NCBI RefSeq assembly: GCF_017502485.1
Contig: NZ_JAFVUX010000028.1
Location: forward strand, 62,001 to 126,000
Origin: Helicobacter sp.
Lineage (GTDB): Bacteria > Campylobacterota > Campylobacteria > Campylobacterales > Helicobacteraceae
Reading direction: 5' to 3'
Length of the DNA: 64,000 nt
The translations under genes were made by a program, and so were the position numbers. Below are positions 1 to 9,116 of this stretch, piece after piece; within the stretch, counting starts at the first letter, position 1; each line of letters starts with the position of its first letter. Below the pieces are notes generated by a model. The model searched no databases and was not told the DNA's origin. It worked only from the letters and a program-made list of their open reading frames with translations.

Positions 1-38
1 TTCGTGGGCTAGACATATGTAACTAAGGAGAGTATAGT

Positions 39-890
39 ATGGAAGAAAGACAAGAATTAAGCGAAATCCTGCTAGGCAATAGCAAGCAGTCTTCAAGTGG
101 AAAAAAAGCTGTATTTGTTGTCATAGCAGCGATTGTTATTGTAATTGTTGTGGTGTTTTTGGTGTGGAAGTTTCTCATCACTAAAGAAGAGCCACTACCC
201 CAGCCAAAAATTATCGACACAGATGCGATGAAACCAGCAGATGATTTATTTAGTGGCAATTTTGGCACGCTAGATTTTGGGCAAGACATAAATAGCAGTG
301 TGCCAGAACCTGTTGATACATATGGTGTGCCATCTATGCCACAAGATTTGAATTTAGGCTTTGAGCAAGAGCCCATCAATGCTCCTGATGACAAGACTAG
401 CACTGATATTGATAGCGCACTTAATAACATTGAAGAAGTGATTGCTCAAGCTCCTAAGGTTACACCCAAGATAGAATCTAACCCCAAGCCTCAAACTCCT
501 AAGCCGACAGAAAAGCCAAAACAAGAAGCATTAATAAAAAAAGCTCCAGAAGCTCCCAAACCGGCAACTAAACCTGCTACAGAGACACCCAAGATAGAAT
601 CTAACCCCAAGCCTCAAACTCCTAAGCCTAGTAGCACACCGACTCAATCTAATGGATCTGCGCCTACGCAAGGATTCTATTGGCAAGTTGGCGCGTTTGA
701 AAAAGAGCCAAATGCAGAGTTTTTAGCACTGATTAAGAAGTATTCTTACAGAATTCAGCATATTGTCTTAGACAATAAACCAAATACGCGCTATCTCTTA
801 GGACCATACAAGAGCAAAGCCCAAGCCCCAAGTCGCGAAGAGATAGCAAAGATTTTTAAAGAAAATCCAACGCCCCTTGAAATCCCATAA
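39..890 (+). CDS. SPOR-like single-pass envelope protein
   Basis: A 283-residue protein with a short cytoplasmic head, one transmembrane helix at about residues 23-47, a long Pro/Lys/Thr-rich linker and a compact C-terminal domain from about residue 210. The C-terminal part (GFYWQVGAFEKEPNAEF near its start, LLGPYKSKAQA near its end) has the pattern of a SPOR peptidoglycan-binding domain. That layout is typical of division or septal-wall proteins whose linker spans the periplasm. The linker contains an exact 44-bp in-frame duplication giving TPKIESNPKPQTPKP twice. The start is supported by AAGGAG about 10 bases upstream. It is followed by tRNA-Glu and not coupled to the flagellar genes. The SPOR call is from pattern, not a search. 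Confidence 0.75.
   Translation: MEERQELSEILLGNSKQSSSGKKAVFVVIAAIVIVIVVVFLVWKFLITKEEPLPQPKIIDTDAMKPADDLFSGNFGTLDFGQDINSSVPEPVDTYGVPSMPQDLNLGFEQEPINAPDDKTSTDIDSALNNIEEVIAQAPKVTPKIESNPKPQTPKPTEKPKQEALIKKAPEAPKPATKPATETPKIESNPKPQTPKPSSTPTQSNGSAPTQGFYWQVGAFEKEPNAEFLALIKKYSYRIQHIVLDNKPNTRYLLGPYKSKAQAPSREEIAKIFKENPTPLEIP
462..628 (+). repeat. 44-bp exact direct repeat inside the SPOR-protein linker
   Basis: Positions 462-505 and 585-628 are identical over 44 bases. The copies are 123 bases (41 codons) apart, so both are read in the same frame and the linker length could change in 41-codon steps by slippage or recombination. Confidence 0.9.
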
Positions 891-937
891 TTTTGGGGTT
901 TGGATTCTACAAATTCTTCTATAAACACTTTTCATAA

Positions 938-1013
938 GACCCTTTCATCTAGCGGTCAAGGATACTGCCCTTTCTAGGCAGTCACGGAAGTTCGAATCTT
1001 TCAAGGGTCGCCA
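938..1013 (+). tRNA. tRNA-Glu (UUC)
   Basis: The acceptor stem GACCCTT/AAGGGTC closes a 76-base cloverleaf. The anticodon stem CTGCC/GGCAG encloses the loop CTTTCTA, giving anticodon TTC. The T-arm contains TTCGAATC, and the CCA end is encoded at 1011-1013. Confidence 0.95.
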
Positions 1014-1111
1014 TCATTATAGCTTCATATTAAAATCATATTAAGTTCTCAAGCCAAACTCCGCCGAGATAGAATCTCAAAATTAGTTCTAGAGCTTTTG
1101 TGTTCTCTAAG

Positions 1112-1154
1112 TAGATTGCTTCACAAATCCTAAAGTGTTTGCTCGCAATGACAA
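1112..1154. repeat. Dispersed-repeat-like intergenic segment
   Basis: Lies in the spacer between tRNA-Glu and flgB. It begins AGATTGCTTCACAAATCC and ends GCTCGCAATGAC, the pattern of short interspersed repeats (GTCATTGCGAG...GAAGCAATCT) seen in many bacterial genomes. I see only one copy in the window, so the repeat status is inferred. The rest of 1014-1220 is AT-rich with no gene. Confidence 0.4.
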
Positions 1155-1220
1155 AGAGCTAAAATCTAGTAAAGTCTCAAATATTAGATTCTATGTGTAT
1201 AGAATCTAAAGCACCCAATA

Positions 1221-1237
1221 TGGAATCAAATTTGCTT
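1221..1237 (+). promoter_or_regulatory. Sigma-54 (RpoN) type promoter for flgB
   Basis: TGGAATCAAATTTGCTT has the -24 GG and -12 GC separated by ten bases, followed by the TT after GC common in RpoN promoters. It lies 34 bases before the flgB start. In H. pylori the middle flagellar genes, including the flgB operon, are known to depend on RpoN. Confidence 0.75.
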
Positions 1238-1270
1238 ATAACGAGATGAAAAAGCCCCTAAGGAGTATAA

Positions 1271-1720
1271 ATGATTTCTTTTGCGGTAGAGTCTAAAGTC
1301 TATTCTCTAGCATACAAGGCATTGGATTTTCGTTCTTTGCGACAAGATTTGATAGCAGGCAATATTGCTAATCAAAATACACCATTTTACCGCCCGAGAG
1401 ATATAGAATTTACACAAATGCTAGCACTAGAGCAAGCAGAGATTCTTGAGCATAAAAAGCCGCCAATCTTGCATATAGCGCAGACAAAACCTAAGCATTT
1501 TAACCTAGACGATAGTCGCACTTCGCGTCATATTTACAAGCCTGATATGTTTTTCCGCGATGGGCATTTGGCAAGAAATGATGGCAATAGCGTGGATTTA
1601 GATATTGAGACGACAGAGCTTGGGAAAAATTCTGTTGTCTATCAGGGGCTAACCACCGCACTAAAAAAGCATAAAGGCATTTTAAATTACGCCATCGAAG
1701 CTGGTAAAAATATTTCATAA
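1271..1720 (+). CDS. flgB: Flagellar basal-body rod protein FlgB
   Basis: A 149-residue proximal rod subunit, exported by the flagellar type III apparatus and assembled above the MS ring. The N-terminal region carries the rod-family signature (DLIAGNIANQNTPFYRPRDI, about residues 26-45) and the C-terminus is a helix ending in GKNIS. The start follows AAGGAG by six bases, with an RpoN-type promoter just upstream. flgC begins ten bases after the stop and fliE follows, the usual rod-gene order in Helicobacter. Length is normal for the family. Confidence 0.95.
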   Translation: MISFAVESKVYSLAYKALDFRSLRQDLIAGNIANQNTPFYRPRDIEFTQMLALEQAEILEHKKPPILHIAQTKPKHFNLDDSRTSRHIYKPDMFFRDGHLARNDGNSVDLDIETTELGKNSVVYQGLTTALKKHKGILNYAIEAGKNIS

Positions 1721-1730
1721 GGAGTAGGCT

Positions 1731-2225
1731 ATGAACTTTTTCAACTCATTTGATATTAGCGGCTATGGGTTATCGGCTCAAAGAATCCGAGCCAACCTAA
1801 TCTCTGCCAATATTGCTAATGCAAATACTACGCGCACTGATGAAGGCGGACCTTATAGGCGACAAATGATTTCATTCCGCGCATTTGACTTCAATAAAAC
1901 TCTCAACCAAAAGCTTGAGAAAAACTCTAATGGTATAGAGTATGAAGACCCACTGAATGAAGGAGATTTAGGCAAAACTCCAAAGCCTGCTATAATGGGT
2001 GTTTATATCGATAAAATTGTGCGTGATGATCGTGCGCCGATTATGAAATATGAGCCAAACCATCCTGATGCAAACTCCGAAGGTTATGTGGCATACCCCA
2101 ATATCAATCCCGTTGTAGAAATGGCGGATCTCATTGAAGCTACAAGGGCTTATCAAGCCAATGTTGCAGCGTTTCAAAGCGCGAAAACTATGGCTGGAAA
2201 TGCGATTTTAATGATGCAAGCATAA
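1731..2225 (+). CDS. flgC: Flagellar basal-body rod protein FlgC
   Basis: A 164-residue rod protein. The N-terminal rod signature (LISANIANANTTRT, about residues 23-36) and the C-terminal helix with MADLIEATRAYQANVAAFQS are both present. A family-typical block before that helix reads GYVAYPNINPVVEM. It has its own SD (AAGGAG) in the ten-base gap after flgB and is probably co-transcribed with flgB from the RpoN-type promoter. Confidence 0.96.
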   Translation: MNFFNSFDISGYGLSAQRIRANLISANIANANTTRTDEGGPYRRQMISFRAFDFNKTLNQKLEKNSNGIEYEDPLNEGDLGKTPKPAIMGVYIDKIVRDDRAPIMKYEPNHPDANSEGYVAYPNINPVVEMADLIEATRAYQANVAAFQSAKTMAGNAILMMQA

Positions 2226-2305
2226 TGACTAAGAAGCATAGAGTAAATTGAGTAAAGTTACAAAAAACCGATATAATACACAAGATCACAAGCACGGAGA
2301 ATACA

Positions 2306-2620
2306 ATGGATGAGATTAAGACAATTAGCTTAAATCAAGCGCTTTCTACTACAAGCTCTACAAAGTCTCCCCGTGTCGCTGGGGATGGGAGTGTATCAAA
2401 TGGAGAGTTCTCAAAGCTTTTGAAAAAGTCCATTGATGAGCTTAATCAAGTCCAAGAAACATCCGACAAAGCTCTTGCCGATATGGCAAGCGGGCAACTC
2501 AAAGATCTTCATCAAGCAGCTATTGCCATAGGCAAAGCAGAAACAAGTATGAAGCTTATGCTAGAAGTACGCAACAAGGCTTTAAGCGCATATAAAGAGA
2601 TTTTACGCACCCAGGTGTAG
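2306..2620 (+). CDS. fliE: Flagellar hook-basal body protein FliE
   Basis: A 104-residue adaptor linking the MS ring to the rod and an early substrate of flagellar export. The conserved C-terminal half includes LHQAAIAIGKAETSMKLMLE followed by VRNKALSAYKEILRTQV, which matches FliE. An 80-base spacer separates it from flgC, and the start is preceded by a GGAG SD. It is followed by the division transpeptidase after 19 bases, as in H. pylori. Confidence 0.95.
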   Translation: MDEIKTISLNQALSTTSSTKSPRVAGDGSVSNGEFSKLLKKSIDELNQVQETSDKALADMASGQLKDLHQAAIAIGKAETSMKLMLEVRNKALSAYKEILRTQV

Positions 2621-2639
2621 TTGATTTAGATTCTCGCGC

Positions 2640-4412
2640 ATGCAGTCAGAAAAATCTCGCAGGATTCTTGTTTTTTTTCTACTGCTTTTGGTTGGGCTTA
2701 TTGTCTTTTTGGCTGTTGTGTATTTTAAGGTCGTTTTACCCCGTAAAATGCCTACTTTAATCATCACCAAGTCTGATATTGCTGTGCGTGGAAGCATTTA
2801 TACCAAAGACAATTACTCTCTTGCGCGGAGCAAAAAGCTCTATAAGCTAAGCTTCAATCCACGCTCAATAGACCCGGATAAAAAAGAACTTTTCATCAAA
2901 CTTCTAGAAATATACAGCCACATACCAAAATCCAAGATTTTAGAAGCTTTCGCCCAAACAAACTATACCACACTCTCTTATACCATAAGCCCCAACACTG
3001 CCGCTAATCTCAAAGCCCTTAATGGCAAACTGCTGGCTTATGATGTTTTCAAAGAGTATGAAGACAATAATGGCAAGCTTGTGCAAAAAATTGGACTTAG
3101 TATCGAAGTGAGCGGGATAGATAGGGAATACCCTTATGCAGACTTACTAGAACCTATTGTAGGCTACACAAAAAAGGAGCAAGAGCTCGGGCTCACAATT
3201 CCAAAAGGTGTCGATGGTATCGAAAAATCGCAAGACTCTGTTCTTAAAGCAGTGAGCCACGGGAAAATATCAGGTAGGCGCGACATAGGGTTTAATATCA
3301 TTCAAAGCAAAGGCGCACTTCAGCAAAAGCGTTACGATGGCTTTGATGTGGTACTAGGCATTCCGCTTAAATTCCAGCAAAAGCTAGAATCTATCTTAGA
3401 TGATGCCATTAGAGAATTTGACTCAGATGAAGTGATCGCGGGCGTGCTACACCCAAAAACAGGACAGATTCTAGCCCTAGCCACCTCCAATCGCTTCAAT
3501 CCAAAAGCCATACGCAAGCAAGACTACACGAGCCTAAAAATCCGCGCGATAGAATCCTTTGAGCCCGGTAGCACGATTAAGCCCCTAGTCTACGCCCTAT
3601 TGCTGGAGAAAAAGCTCATTAACCCTCTAAGTCCTATTGACTTAAACGATGGCTACTATCGCGTAGGACGATATATCATCAAAGATGACTCCATAATGCC
3701 CAAAAATCCCACGATAGAAGATGTCTTGTTACGATCAAGCAATGTAGGAATGGTCAAACTCTCAATGCTACTTAGTGGGAGAGAGTTTTATGATGGGCTC
3801 AAAGCATTTGGGTTAGCGCAGATTACAGGGGTTGATCTGCCTTACGAAAAAGATGGCATAATCCCATCCGTACGTGAGCTAAGCCAAGAATCTTCCGCGG
3901 CGAAGGCTTCAGTGTCTTATGGCTATCGCGTGCGCGTTACCTTTATGCAGCTTTTGCGCTCTTATGGGGCATTTGTTAATGGTGGATACTTGGTTACACC
4001 TCATATTACGCAGCATTTTATCGCTCAAGATGACTCCATCTATGTCTCCAATCTGCAAGCCCCAAAGCGCGCGATCTCTAGCACCACCGCACAAAAGATG
4101 CAAGAGCTACTCATCAAAGTTGTAGATTCTGGCACGGGTAAGGCAGCAAGAGTGGAGGAAATTATAGTCGGTGGGAAAACAGGCACAGCGCGCGTAGTTT
4201 CATCATCTGGAGGGTATGGCGAGACTTATAACGGCTCATTTTTTGGCTTTGCAAAAGATGATGAAAATGCCTATGTCATAGGTGTAGTAACCTTTGGCTC
4301 ATCTGGGCAACATTACTATGGCTCACAAACTTCTGCACCTGTTTTCCAAAAAATCGCTAAAGAGCTTATCACTCAAGGATATCTTAAACCAATCAAAAAG
4401 GATAAAAAATGA
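2640..4412 (+). CDS. ftsI: Penicillin-binding protein, FtsI/PBP2-type transpeptidase
   Basis: A 590-residue class B penicillin-binding protein that cross-links septal peptidoglycan. One N-terminal transmembrane anchor (about residues 9-31) is followed by a dimerisation domain (GIDREYPYADLLEPIVGYT near residues 160-178). The transpeptidase triads are visible: SxxK as STIK with Ser about 311, SSN about 366-368, and KTGTA with Lys about 513. The next gene overlaps its stop by four bases (ATGA), so the two are translationally coupled. Position after fliE matches the H. pylori arrangement. No obvious defects. Confidence 0.93.
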   Translation: MQSEKSRRILVFFLLLLVGLIVFLAVVYFKVVLPRKMPTLIITKSDIAVRGSIYTKDNYSLARSKKLYKLSFNPRSIDPDKKELFIKLLEIYSHIPKSKILEAFAQTNYTTLSYTISPNTAANLKALNGKLLAYDVFKEYEDNNGKLVQKIGLSIEVSGIDREYPYADLLEPIVGYTKKEQELGLTIPKGVDGIEKSQDSVLKAVSHGKISGRRDIGFNIIQSKGALQQKRYDGFDVVLGIPLKFQQKLESILDDAIREFDSDEVIAGVLHPKTGQILALATSNRFNPKAIRKQDYTSLKIRAIESFEPGSTIKPLVYALLLEKKLINPLSPIDLNDGYYRVGRYIIKDDSIMPKNPTIEDVLLRSSNVGMVKLSMLLSGREFYDGLKAFGLAQITGVDLPYEKDGIIPSVRELSQESSAAKASVSYGYRVRVTFMQLLRSYGAFVNGGYLVTPHITQHFIAQDDSIYVSNLQAPKRAISSTTAQKMQELLIKVVDSGTGKAARVEEIIVGGKTGTARVVSSSGGYGETYNGSFFGFAKDDENAYVIGVVTFGSSGQHYYGSQTSAPVFQKIAKELITQGYLKPIKKDKK

Positions 4413-5188
4413 CCCAATACATTCGCTCACCGCGCGCTCATATTTTGCGCTTGCTTGCTTTTAGCACACTTTGTTTAGGTAGCTATGCAAACGCACTAGA
4501 TTCTAAGCAGCTAGAATCTACTCTAGAAGCACAAGGGCTCTCTACCAAAGTCGCACTGACCCAAGACTCTGGCTTACAAGGATTATCCTTTGTCGTGGTA
4601 GAGCAAGAAGGTGGGCTTTGGATACCACTACTAGCAAATGATAGTGGCAAAATCGCCCTAGGCATATCGCAAAATTTAATCTTTACCACAGATGAGAATT
4701 TTAAAGCAAAGCTTGAAACACTTTTGCAAAAGGTAAGCCTAAACAATAAGCAAATCGTTGATAAGGGTGTGCTCGAAGTATTCAAACAGCACCCAAATAG
4801 CACGATCACCATCACCAATAAAGCAGCTAAATATACAACCTACATCGTGCTTGACCCTAACTGCCCATACTGCAGAGCTGAAGTAGAAAAACTTGAAGAG
4901 TATGCCAAGGATTCTACACTTAAGATTATGGTTGTAGGCATTATCGAGCAAAGCTCCATAAACAAAGCAGCAGCATTTGCCAAGCTTATCCAAGACGCTA
5001 AGACAAAGAATGAGCAAATATCGGTGTTAAAAAAGGTATTTAATAAGAGCTTTGACCCAAGTAGCGTGCGCTTTGATGAAGCAACAGAGCAAGGGAATAT
5101 TAGTTCTACTCTTCTAATAATGGGTCTAAAGCTGCGAAAGGCAGGCTTGCAAGGTGTGCCCCATATCATCAAAGAGCCTATAAAGTAG
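4409..5188 (+). CDS. DsbC/DsbG-like periplasmic thiol-disulfide oxidoreductase
   Basis: A 259-residue secreted protein with a signal peptide (hydrophobic LRLLAFSTLCLGSYANA, cleavage after about residue 29). A small N-terminal domain precedes a thioredoxin fold with the redox motif CPYC (Cys about 152 and 155) in LDPNCPYCRAEVEKL and a cis-proline loop near the end (GVPHII). This layout fits DsbC/DsbG-type isomerases or oxidases that act on envelope cysteines. The start overlaps the ftsI stop. The downstream pseudopilin follows after nine bases. Which Helicobacter Dsb protein it corresponds to is not resolved. Confidence 0.8.
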   Translation: MTQYIRSPRAHILRLLAFSTLCLGSYANALDSKQLESTLEAQGLSTKVALTQDSGLQGLSFVVVEQEGGLWIPLLANDSGKIALGISQNLIFTTDENFKAKLETLLQKVSLNNKQIVDKGVLEVFKQHPNSTITITNKAAKYTTYIVLDPNCPYCRAEVEKLEEYAKDSTLKIMVVGIIEQSSINKAAAFAKLIQDAKTKNEQISVLKKVFNKSFDPSSVRFDEATEQGNISSTLLIMGLKLRKAGLQGVPHIIKEPIK

Positions 5189-5197
5189 ATTCTATCT

Positions 5198-5611
5198 ATG
5201 CGCTTAAGGGCGTTTAGTATGATTGAGCTAGTGTTTGTGATCGCAGTGATTGGTGTGCTAAGTGCCGCATTTATCAAGCAGCTAGATTTTGGCAAGAAAG
5301 CTTGCTATACCAAGCTAGCCCACACACTAGCTTCTATGCAAGAGCAGCTATCTATCGTGTATGCGCGCCACAGCCTGCTAGCCACTATACCCACAGAGGC
5401 TGAAGTGCGCGCACTTATCCAAGCTCACGCACTAGAATCCCCGCAGTGTCGCATAGGTTTTGTGCGCAATCGCTTCCGTGCAGAAGTAGCAGGTGTAGGA
5501 ACAAACTTCACACTAGAGCCAAGTGATTTTAGTATCCAACCATCGTTTAAATGCGCATTTTCCAACAATATTGTCTGCAGAGAAATCCTACTACGCATCA
5601 AAAAGTTATAA
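5198..5611 (+). CDS. Type IV/II pseudopilin-like protein
   Basis: A 137-residue protein with a prepilin N-terminus: a short basic leader, then FSMIELVFVIAVIGVLSA, where the Glu at position 5 of the mature helix is present. Such proteins are cut and methylated by a prepilin peptidase and build pilus-like fibres or secretion pseudopili. The remainder is a small domain with several cysteines. It probably belongs to an operon with the oxidoreductase before it, which could make its disulfides. No other pilus genes are in the window. Confidence 0.75.
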   Translation: MRLRAFSMIELVFVIAVIGVLSAAFIKQLDFGKKACYTKLAHTLASMQEQLSIVYARHSLLATIPTEAEVRALIQAHALESPQCRIGFVRNRFRAEVAGVGTNFTLEPSDFSIQPSFKCAFSNNIVCREILLRIKKL

Positions 5612-5648
5612 CTAATTGACTCTAGAATCCAAATAGATTTTTCTTTAC

Positions 5649-5676
5649 TTGACTATATAAATATTACTTATATACT
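5649..5676 (+). promoter_or_regulatory. Sigma-70 type promoter for the TonB-dependent receptor
   Basis: TTGACT at 5649-5654 and TATACT at 5671-5676 are separated by 16 bases, about 75 bases before the receptor start. The surrounding 5612-5750 is very AT-rich; I could not define a convincing Fur box in it. Confidence 0.5.
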
Positions 5677-5750
5677 AAAATTAATACTGAGGTAAGAATA
5701 AAATTTATATAATCATATCAGTGTAAAATCTATTAGTTAAAGGCGAGAGA

Positions 5751-7982
5751 ATGATAAAGCCTGTGTGCGTACTCTCTTGTATCCTGCTAGCAAGTGATCT
5801 TGACGCACAAGTCTTACACACCACATCTCCACAAGAGCAAAAACTACTTCAAGCAGTTACCACTATTACCACAAAGCTCCCAACTACCATAGAGCAAGCT
5901 CCGGGTAATACCACCATAATCAACAAGCACGATATTACAATCCGCCCAAACTATCGCTTCACTGACACCCTACAAGGCTATGAGGGAGTGCTTCAACCTA
6001 AGGGCAGAGGGCTAGAAACCTTTGATGGAGCGATGATTCGAGGTATTAACAATGGCGCACTACTTATGGTTGATGGTGTGGTGTTAAATGATATTAATAA
6101 CAACACCAAAATGCTCACTGCTATGCGCGCTCACGATTTGGAGCGTGTGGAAATTACGCGTGGAGCTAGCTCGGCTCTGTATGGTTCCGGAGCACTTAGT
6201 GGTGTAATCAACTTCATCACCGCTATGCCAGATTCTCTAGCAGTATATGGAAGCCTAGGCTATGGAAATCCATTTAGTACAAATGGAGCACCAGAGAATC
6301 TAACAAATTGGTATCTAAGCGTGGGGGATAGCTTTTTTAACAAAGTTCTGCGGATTAAAGCTACCTATGGCGGAAGCTTCTCTAGTGGCTATAGCGCAGA
6401 TAACGCGTGGGTTAATACAAGCGACAATGGCATAGATAACTTAAGCGGAGCTATGCCATCGCACAAAACTGATGGCACGCCGATCCTAATCGTAGGTGAT
6501 ATGGGACACCAGCGATATAACACACACGATGCTAGAATCAAAGCGCAAGCAGACATTGGGACAAGTGGCGTGCTAGATGCGTGGGTGCAGTACTCCAGCT
6601 ACAACTATATCCATCACCGCCAGCAAAGCTTCTTACGGGATCATTCTGGTAGCGTGGCGTGGGGCAATAAGACAAGTGGCTTTACAAACTCTAATGCTAA
6701 TGGTAGCGCACCTTATGCGTATGTGGGCGGTATGGGCAATGAGCGTTATAACCAAGTGATCTCTGCCCTAAGCTATAAACACTACTTCCGCAATAATCTT
6801 TGGCACACGAGCCTAAACCACATCTATGGCAATGACATTTGGGCAGGTCCTAGTAGCGGGGCTTCTCCCTTTGGAGGAGCAGGGAGTAAGCAAGACCACC
6901 ACTATAATACCACAAACTTTGAAAGCTACTTCGCACTGTACTTTTCTAAGCACCACAGCCTACTCTTTGGCACGCAAAATCGGCTAAGTAACTACAAGCA
7001 AAATGCCTATAATCTTAGTGATTGGCGCAACTTTTCCTCTACTACCGCGCTTGCTAAAACAATCACAGGAGCGCATAATTTCCTGGGCGTGTTTTTGCAC
7101 TATCAAGGGCAGTTTGGCAAATATCTTAGCACGGGGCTTAGTGGGCGATGGGACTTATGGCAGGGCTTTAACTATACAGACACTACCAAACCCAATGCAC
7201 CAAATGCCACGCATAATCAGTTCTCACCAAAGTTTTCGCTAAATTTTACGCCATTTTCCAATAATTATGCGACAACTATTATCAAAGCTTCAGGGGGTAG
7301 CTCATTTCGCGCGCCAACCTTTAGCCAAAAATTCCGCGACTATGTACGCAATGATGGCGCCCAAACTTCTGGCAATCCCAACCTAAAGCCAGAAGAACTA
7401 TATAGCTATGATATAGGACTGGAGCAAGCCATCTTTCTAAAATCTAACTTTAATGCACAACTCAAGCTCTACTATTTTGATAGCTTTTTCACTAATGCCA
7501 TAACAACCATAGGCAAAAATTTAGAAAATGCCCAAAGAGCGCGCATAAATGGCATAGAGCTATCATATAGGCAAAAGCTTTTTGGCTATGGCGGATTGTT
7601 TGCAAGCTATACATTTTATAATGCCAAGCTCACCCAAGATCTAGTATCAAATAGTCAAGTAATAACAGCAGGTAATCGCTTGCCCGGGGTCCCAGAGCAT
7701 TCAGGCTATGTGCAACTCTACTACGATGATAGCAAAGTCCTTGGCTCTTTATCGTGTGAGATGGCAAGCAAGCGGTATAAGGATTTAGCTAATATAAGCC
7801 AGAAAGTATGGGGCGTGTATTCTAGCAATGATGCCTACTATTTGCTTGATATGCGATTAGGATATAGAATGAAGTATCTTGAGCTAAGTGCTAATCTCAC
7901 AAATTTACTAGATTACAAATACTACTCTTACTATCGTGCACCGGGCAGGGCATTCTACCTAGAAGTGGCGAGTAGATTCTAG
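5751..7982 (+). CDS. TonB-dependent outer-membrane receptor
   Basis: A 743-residue outer-membrane gated channel. A signal peptide (about residues 1-19) is followed by a plug domain with the usual blocks: APGNTTIINKHDI, MIRGINNGALLMVDGVVLND, and RVEITRGASSALYGSGALSG. The long C-terminal barrel ends with alternating strands and a terminal Phe (LEVASRF), as required for outer-membrane insertion. Receptors of this family take up ferric siderophores, haem, vitamin B12 or nickel using TonB energy; the substrate cannot be told from sequence. It stands alone with its own promoter, facing gpsA. Confidence 0.9.
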   Translation: MIKPVCVLSCILLASDLDAQVLHTTSPQEQKLLQAVTTITTKLPTTIEQAPGNTTIINKHDITIRPNYRFTDTLQGYEGVLQPKGRGLETFDGAMIRGINNGALLMVDGVVLNDINNNTKMLTAMRAHDLERVEITRGASSALYGSGALSGVINFITAMPDSLAVYGSLGYGNPFSTNGAPENLTNWYLSVGDSFFNKVLRIKATYGGSFSSGYSADNAWVNTSDNGIDNLSGAMPSHKTDGTPILIVGDMGHQRYNTHDARIKAQADIGTSGVLDAWVQYSSYNYIHHRQQSFLRDHSGSVAWGNKTSGFTNSNANGSAPYAYVGGMGNERYNQVISALSYKHYFRNNLWHTSLNHIYGNDIWAGPSSGASPFGGAGSKQDHHYNTTNFESYFALYFSKHHSLLFGTQNRLSNYKQNAYNLSDWRNFSSTTALAKTITGAHNFLGVFLHYQGQFGKYLSTGLSGRWDLWQGFNYTDTTKPNAPNATHNQFSPKFSLNFTPFSNNYATTIIKASGGSSFRAPTFSQKFRDYVRNDGAQTSGNPNLKPEELYSYDIGLEQAIFLKSNFNAQLKLYYFDSFFTNAITTIGKNLENAQRARINGIELSYRQKLFGYGGLFASYTFYNAKLTQDLVSNSQVITAGNRLPGVPEHSGYVQLYYDDSKVLGSLSCEMASKRYKDLANISQKVWGVYSSNDAYYLLDMRLGYRMKYLELSANLTNLLDYKYYSYYRAPGRAFYLEVASRF

Positions 7983-8028
7983 GCTAGCTTTCAGTAGGCA
8001 CCTGTTTCTTTGTAGCAAAGCTAAATTA

Positions 8029-8940
8029 CTAGTCTCTTTGCGCCATAAGAGCTAGTATCCCCTCCTTACAAGCCTTGCCATCTAAAATCTGCACCACTTC
8101 ATTGACAATGGGCGTGTAGATATTTTTACGCATAGCGATCGTGTGAATAGCACGCGCCGTGCGCACTCCTTCAGCCACTTCACCTATCTCTTCTAGCACG
8201 CTTTGCAATGCCCTACCCCGTGCAAGTCCTAGCCCCACGCGATAATTACGCGAGAGTGTTGAGCCAGCTGTCAAAAACAAATCCCCAGAGCCAGATAACC
8301 CCAAAAATGTCTCTGTCTTTGCTCCAAAAACCTGCCCAAATCGCTCCATCTCCACAAGCCCGCGCGCAAGCAAAGCGGCTTTAGCATTGTTGCCAAGCAT
8401 TAAGCCATCGCTTATCCCCCCAGCAATAGCTATGACATTTTTATACGCCCCTGCGATCTCTGCACCTACTAAATCATCTCCCACATAAGTTTTCATAAAT
8501 GCTGGAAAAAGTGTGCTAAAACTTTGGGCGATAAGTGGATCTCGCGCGTGGATAGCTATAGCGCAAGGTAGGCATTGGCGCACTTCTTTAGCAAAGCTTG
8601 GACCACTTAGTGCGCAAATCTTACTAGAATCCAAAAACTCCCCAGCAATCTCATGCACAAATGCCCCACTCTCTTCTTCTATGCCTTTTGAAGCAAAGAG
8701 ATAGCGCGCATTTGGATTTCGTGGAATTGTGGCAAGAAAGTCGCGCAAATATGCCACGCTAATGGCAATCACCACAAGATTTTGTGTGCAAGCTTCTTCT
8801 AAGTCAACTTGCCGAATCGCAAAAGGCGTGTCCCAAGCAACATCTAACTTACGGCGTGAAAAAATCTGCACTTCTTGCTTATGCGCCAAAGCAAAAGCAA
8901 GCGCACTTCCCCACGCTCCACCACCACATACACTAATCAT
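8029..8940 (-). CDS. gpsA: Glycerol-3-phosphate dehydrogenase [NAD(P)+]
   Basis: A 303-residue soluble enzyme reducing dihydroxyacetone phosphate to sn-glycerol-3-phosphate for phospholipid synthesis. The N-terminal Rossmann motif is GGGAWGSALAFALA; the family motif with the catalytic Lys is AGAYKNVIAIAGG (near residue 165), and LSGSGDLFLT follows. It is slightly shorter than the usual 310-340 residues but complete. It is transcribed alone, convergent with the TonB receptor and divergent from argF. Confidence 0.93.
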   Translation of the reverse strand: MISVCGGGAWGSALAFALAHKQEVQIFSRRKLDVAWDTPFAIRQVDLEEACTQNLVVIAISVAYLRDFLATIPRNPNARYLFASKGIEEESGAFVHEIAGEFLDSSKICALSGPSFAKEVRQCLPCAIAIHARDPLIAQSFSTLFPAFMKTYVGDDLVGAEIAGAYKNVIAIAGGISDGLMLGNNAKAALLARGLVEMERFGQVFGAKTETFLGLSGSGDLFLTAGSTLSRNYRVGLGLARGRALQSVLEEIGEVAEGVRTARAIHTIAMRKNIYTPIVNEVVQILDGKACKEGILALMAQRD

Positions 8941-9116
8941 TGATCCACCTAATGTATTATTTGTGCTTATATTATAAACAAATTCCTAACACTTATGTGC
9001 AAGTTACAGGCAACTAGATATTAAGGCATTGATAGCAAACTAAGCAGTATTTTAGTGATTATTAAGTATATTTGAGCCTTCACACATCAATTTGGCTAAA
9101 GCTTCAAGGGATCTAT

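Noticed and set aside
5612-5750. A Fur box in front of the TonB-dependent receptor
   Set aside because: The spacer is AT-rich throughout and no stretch matched the TAATAATNATTATTA palindrome well enough.
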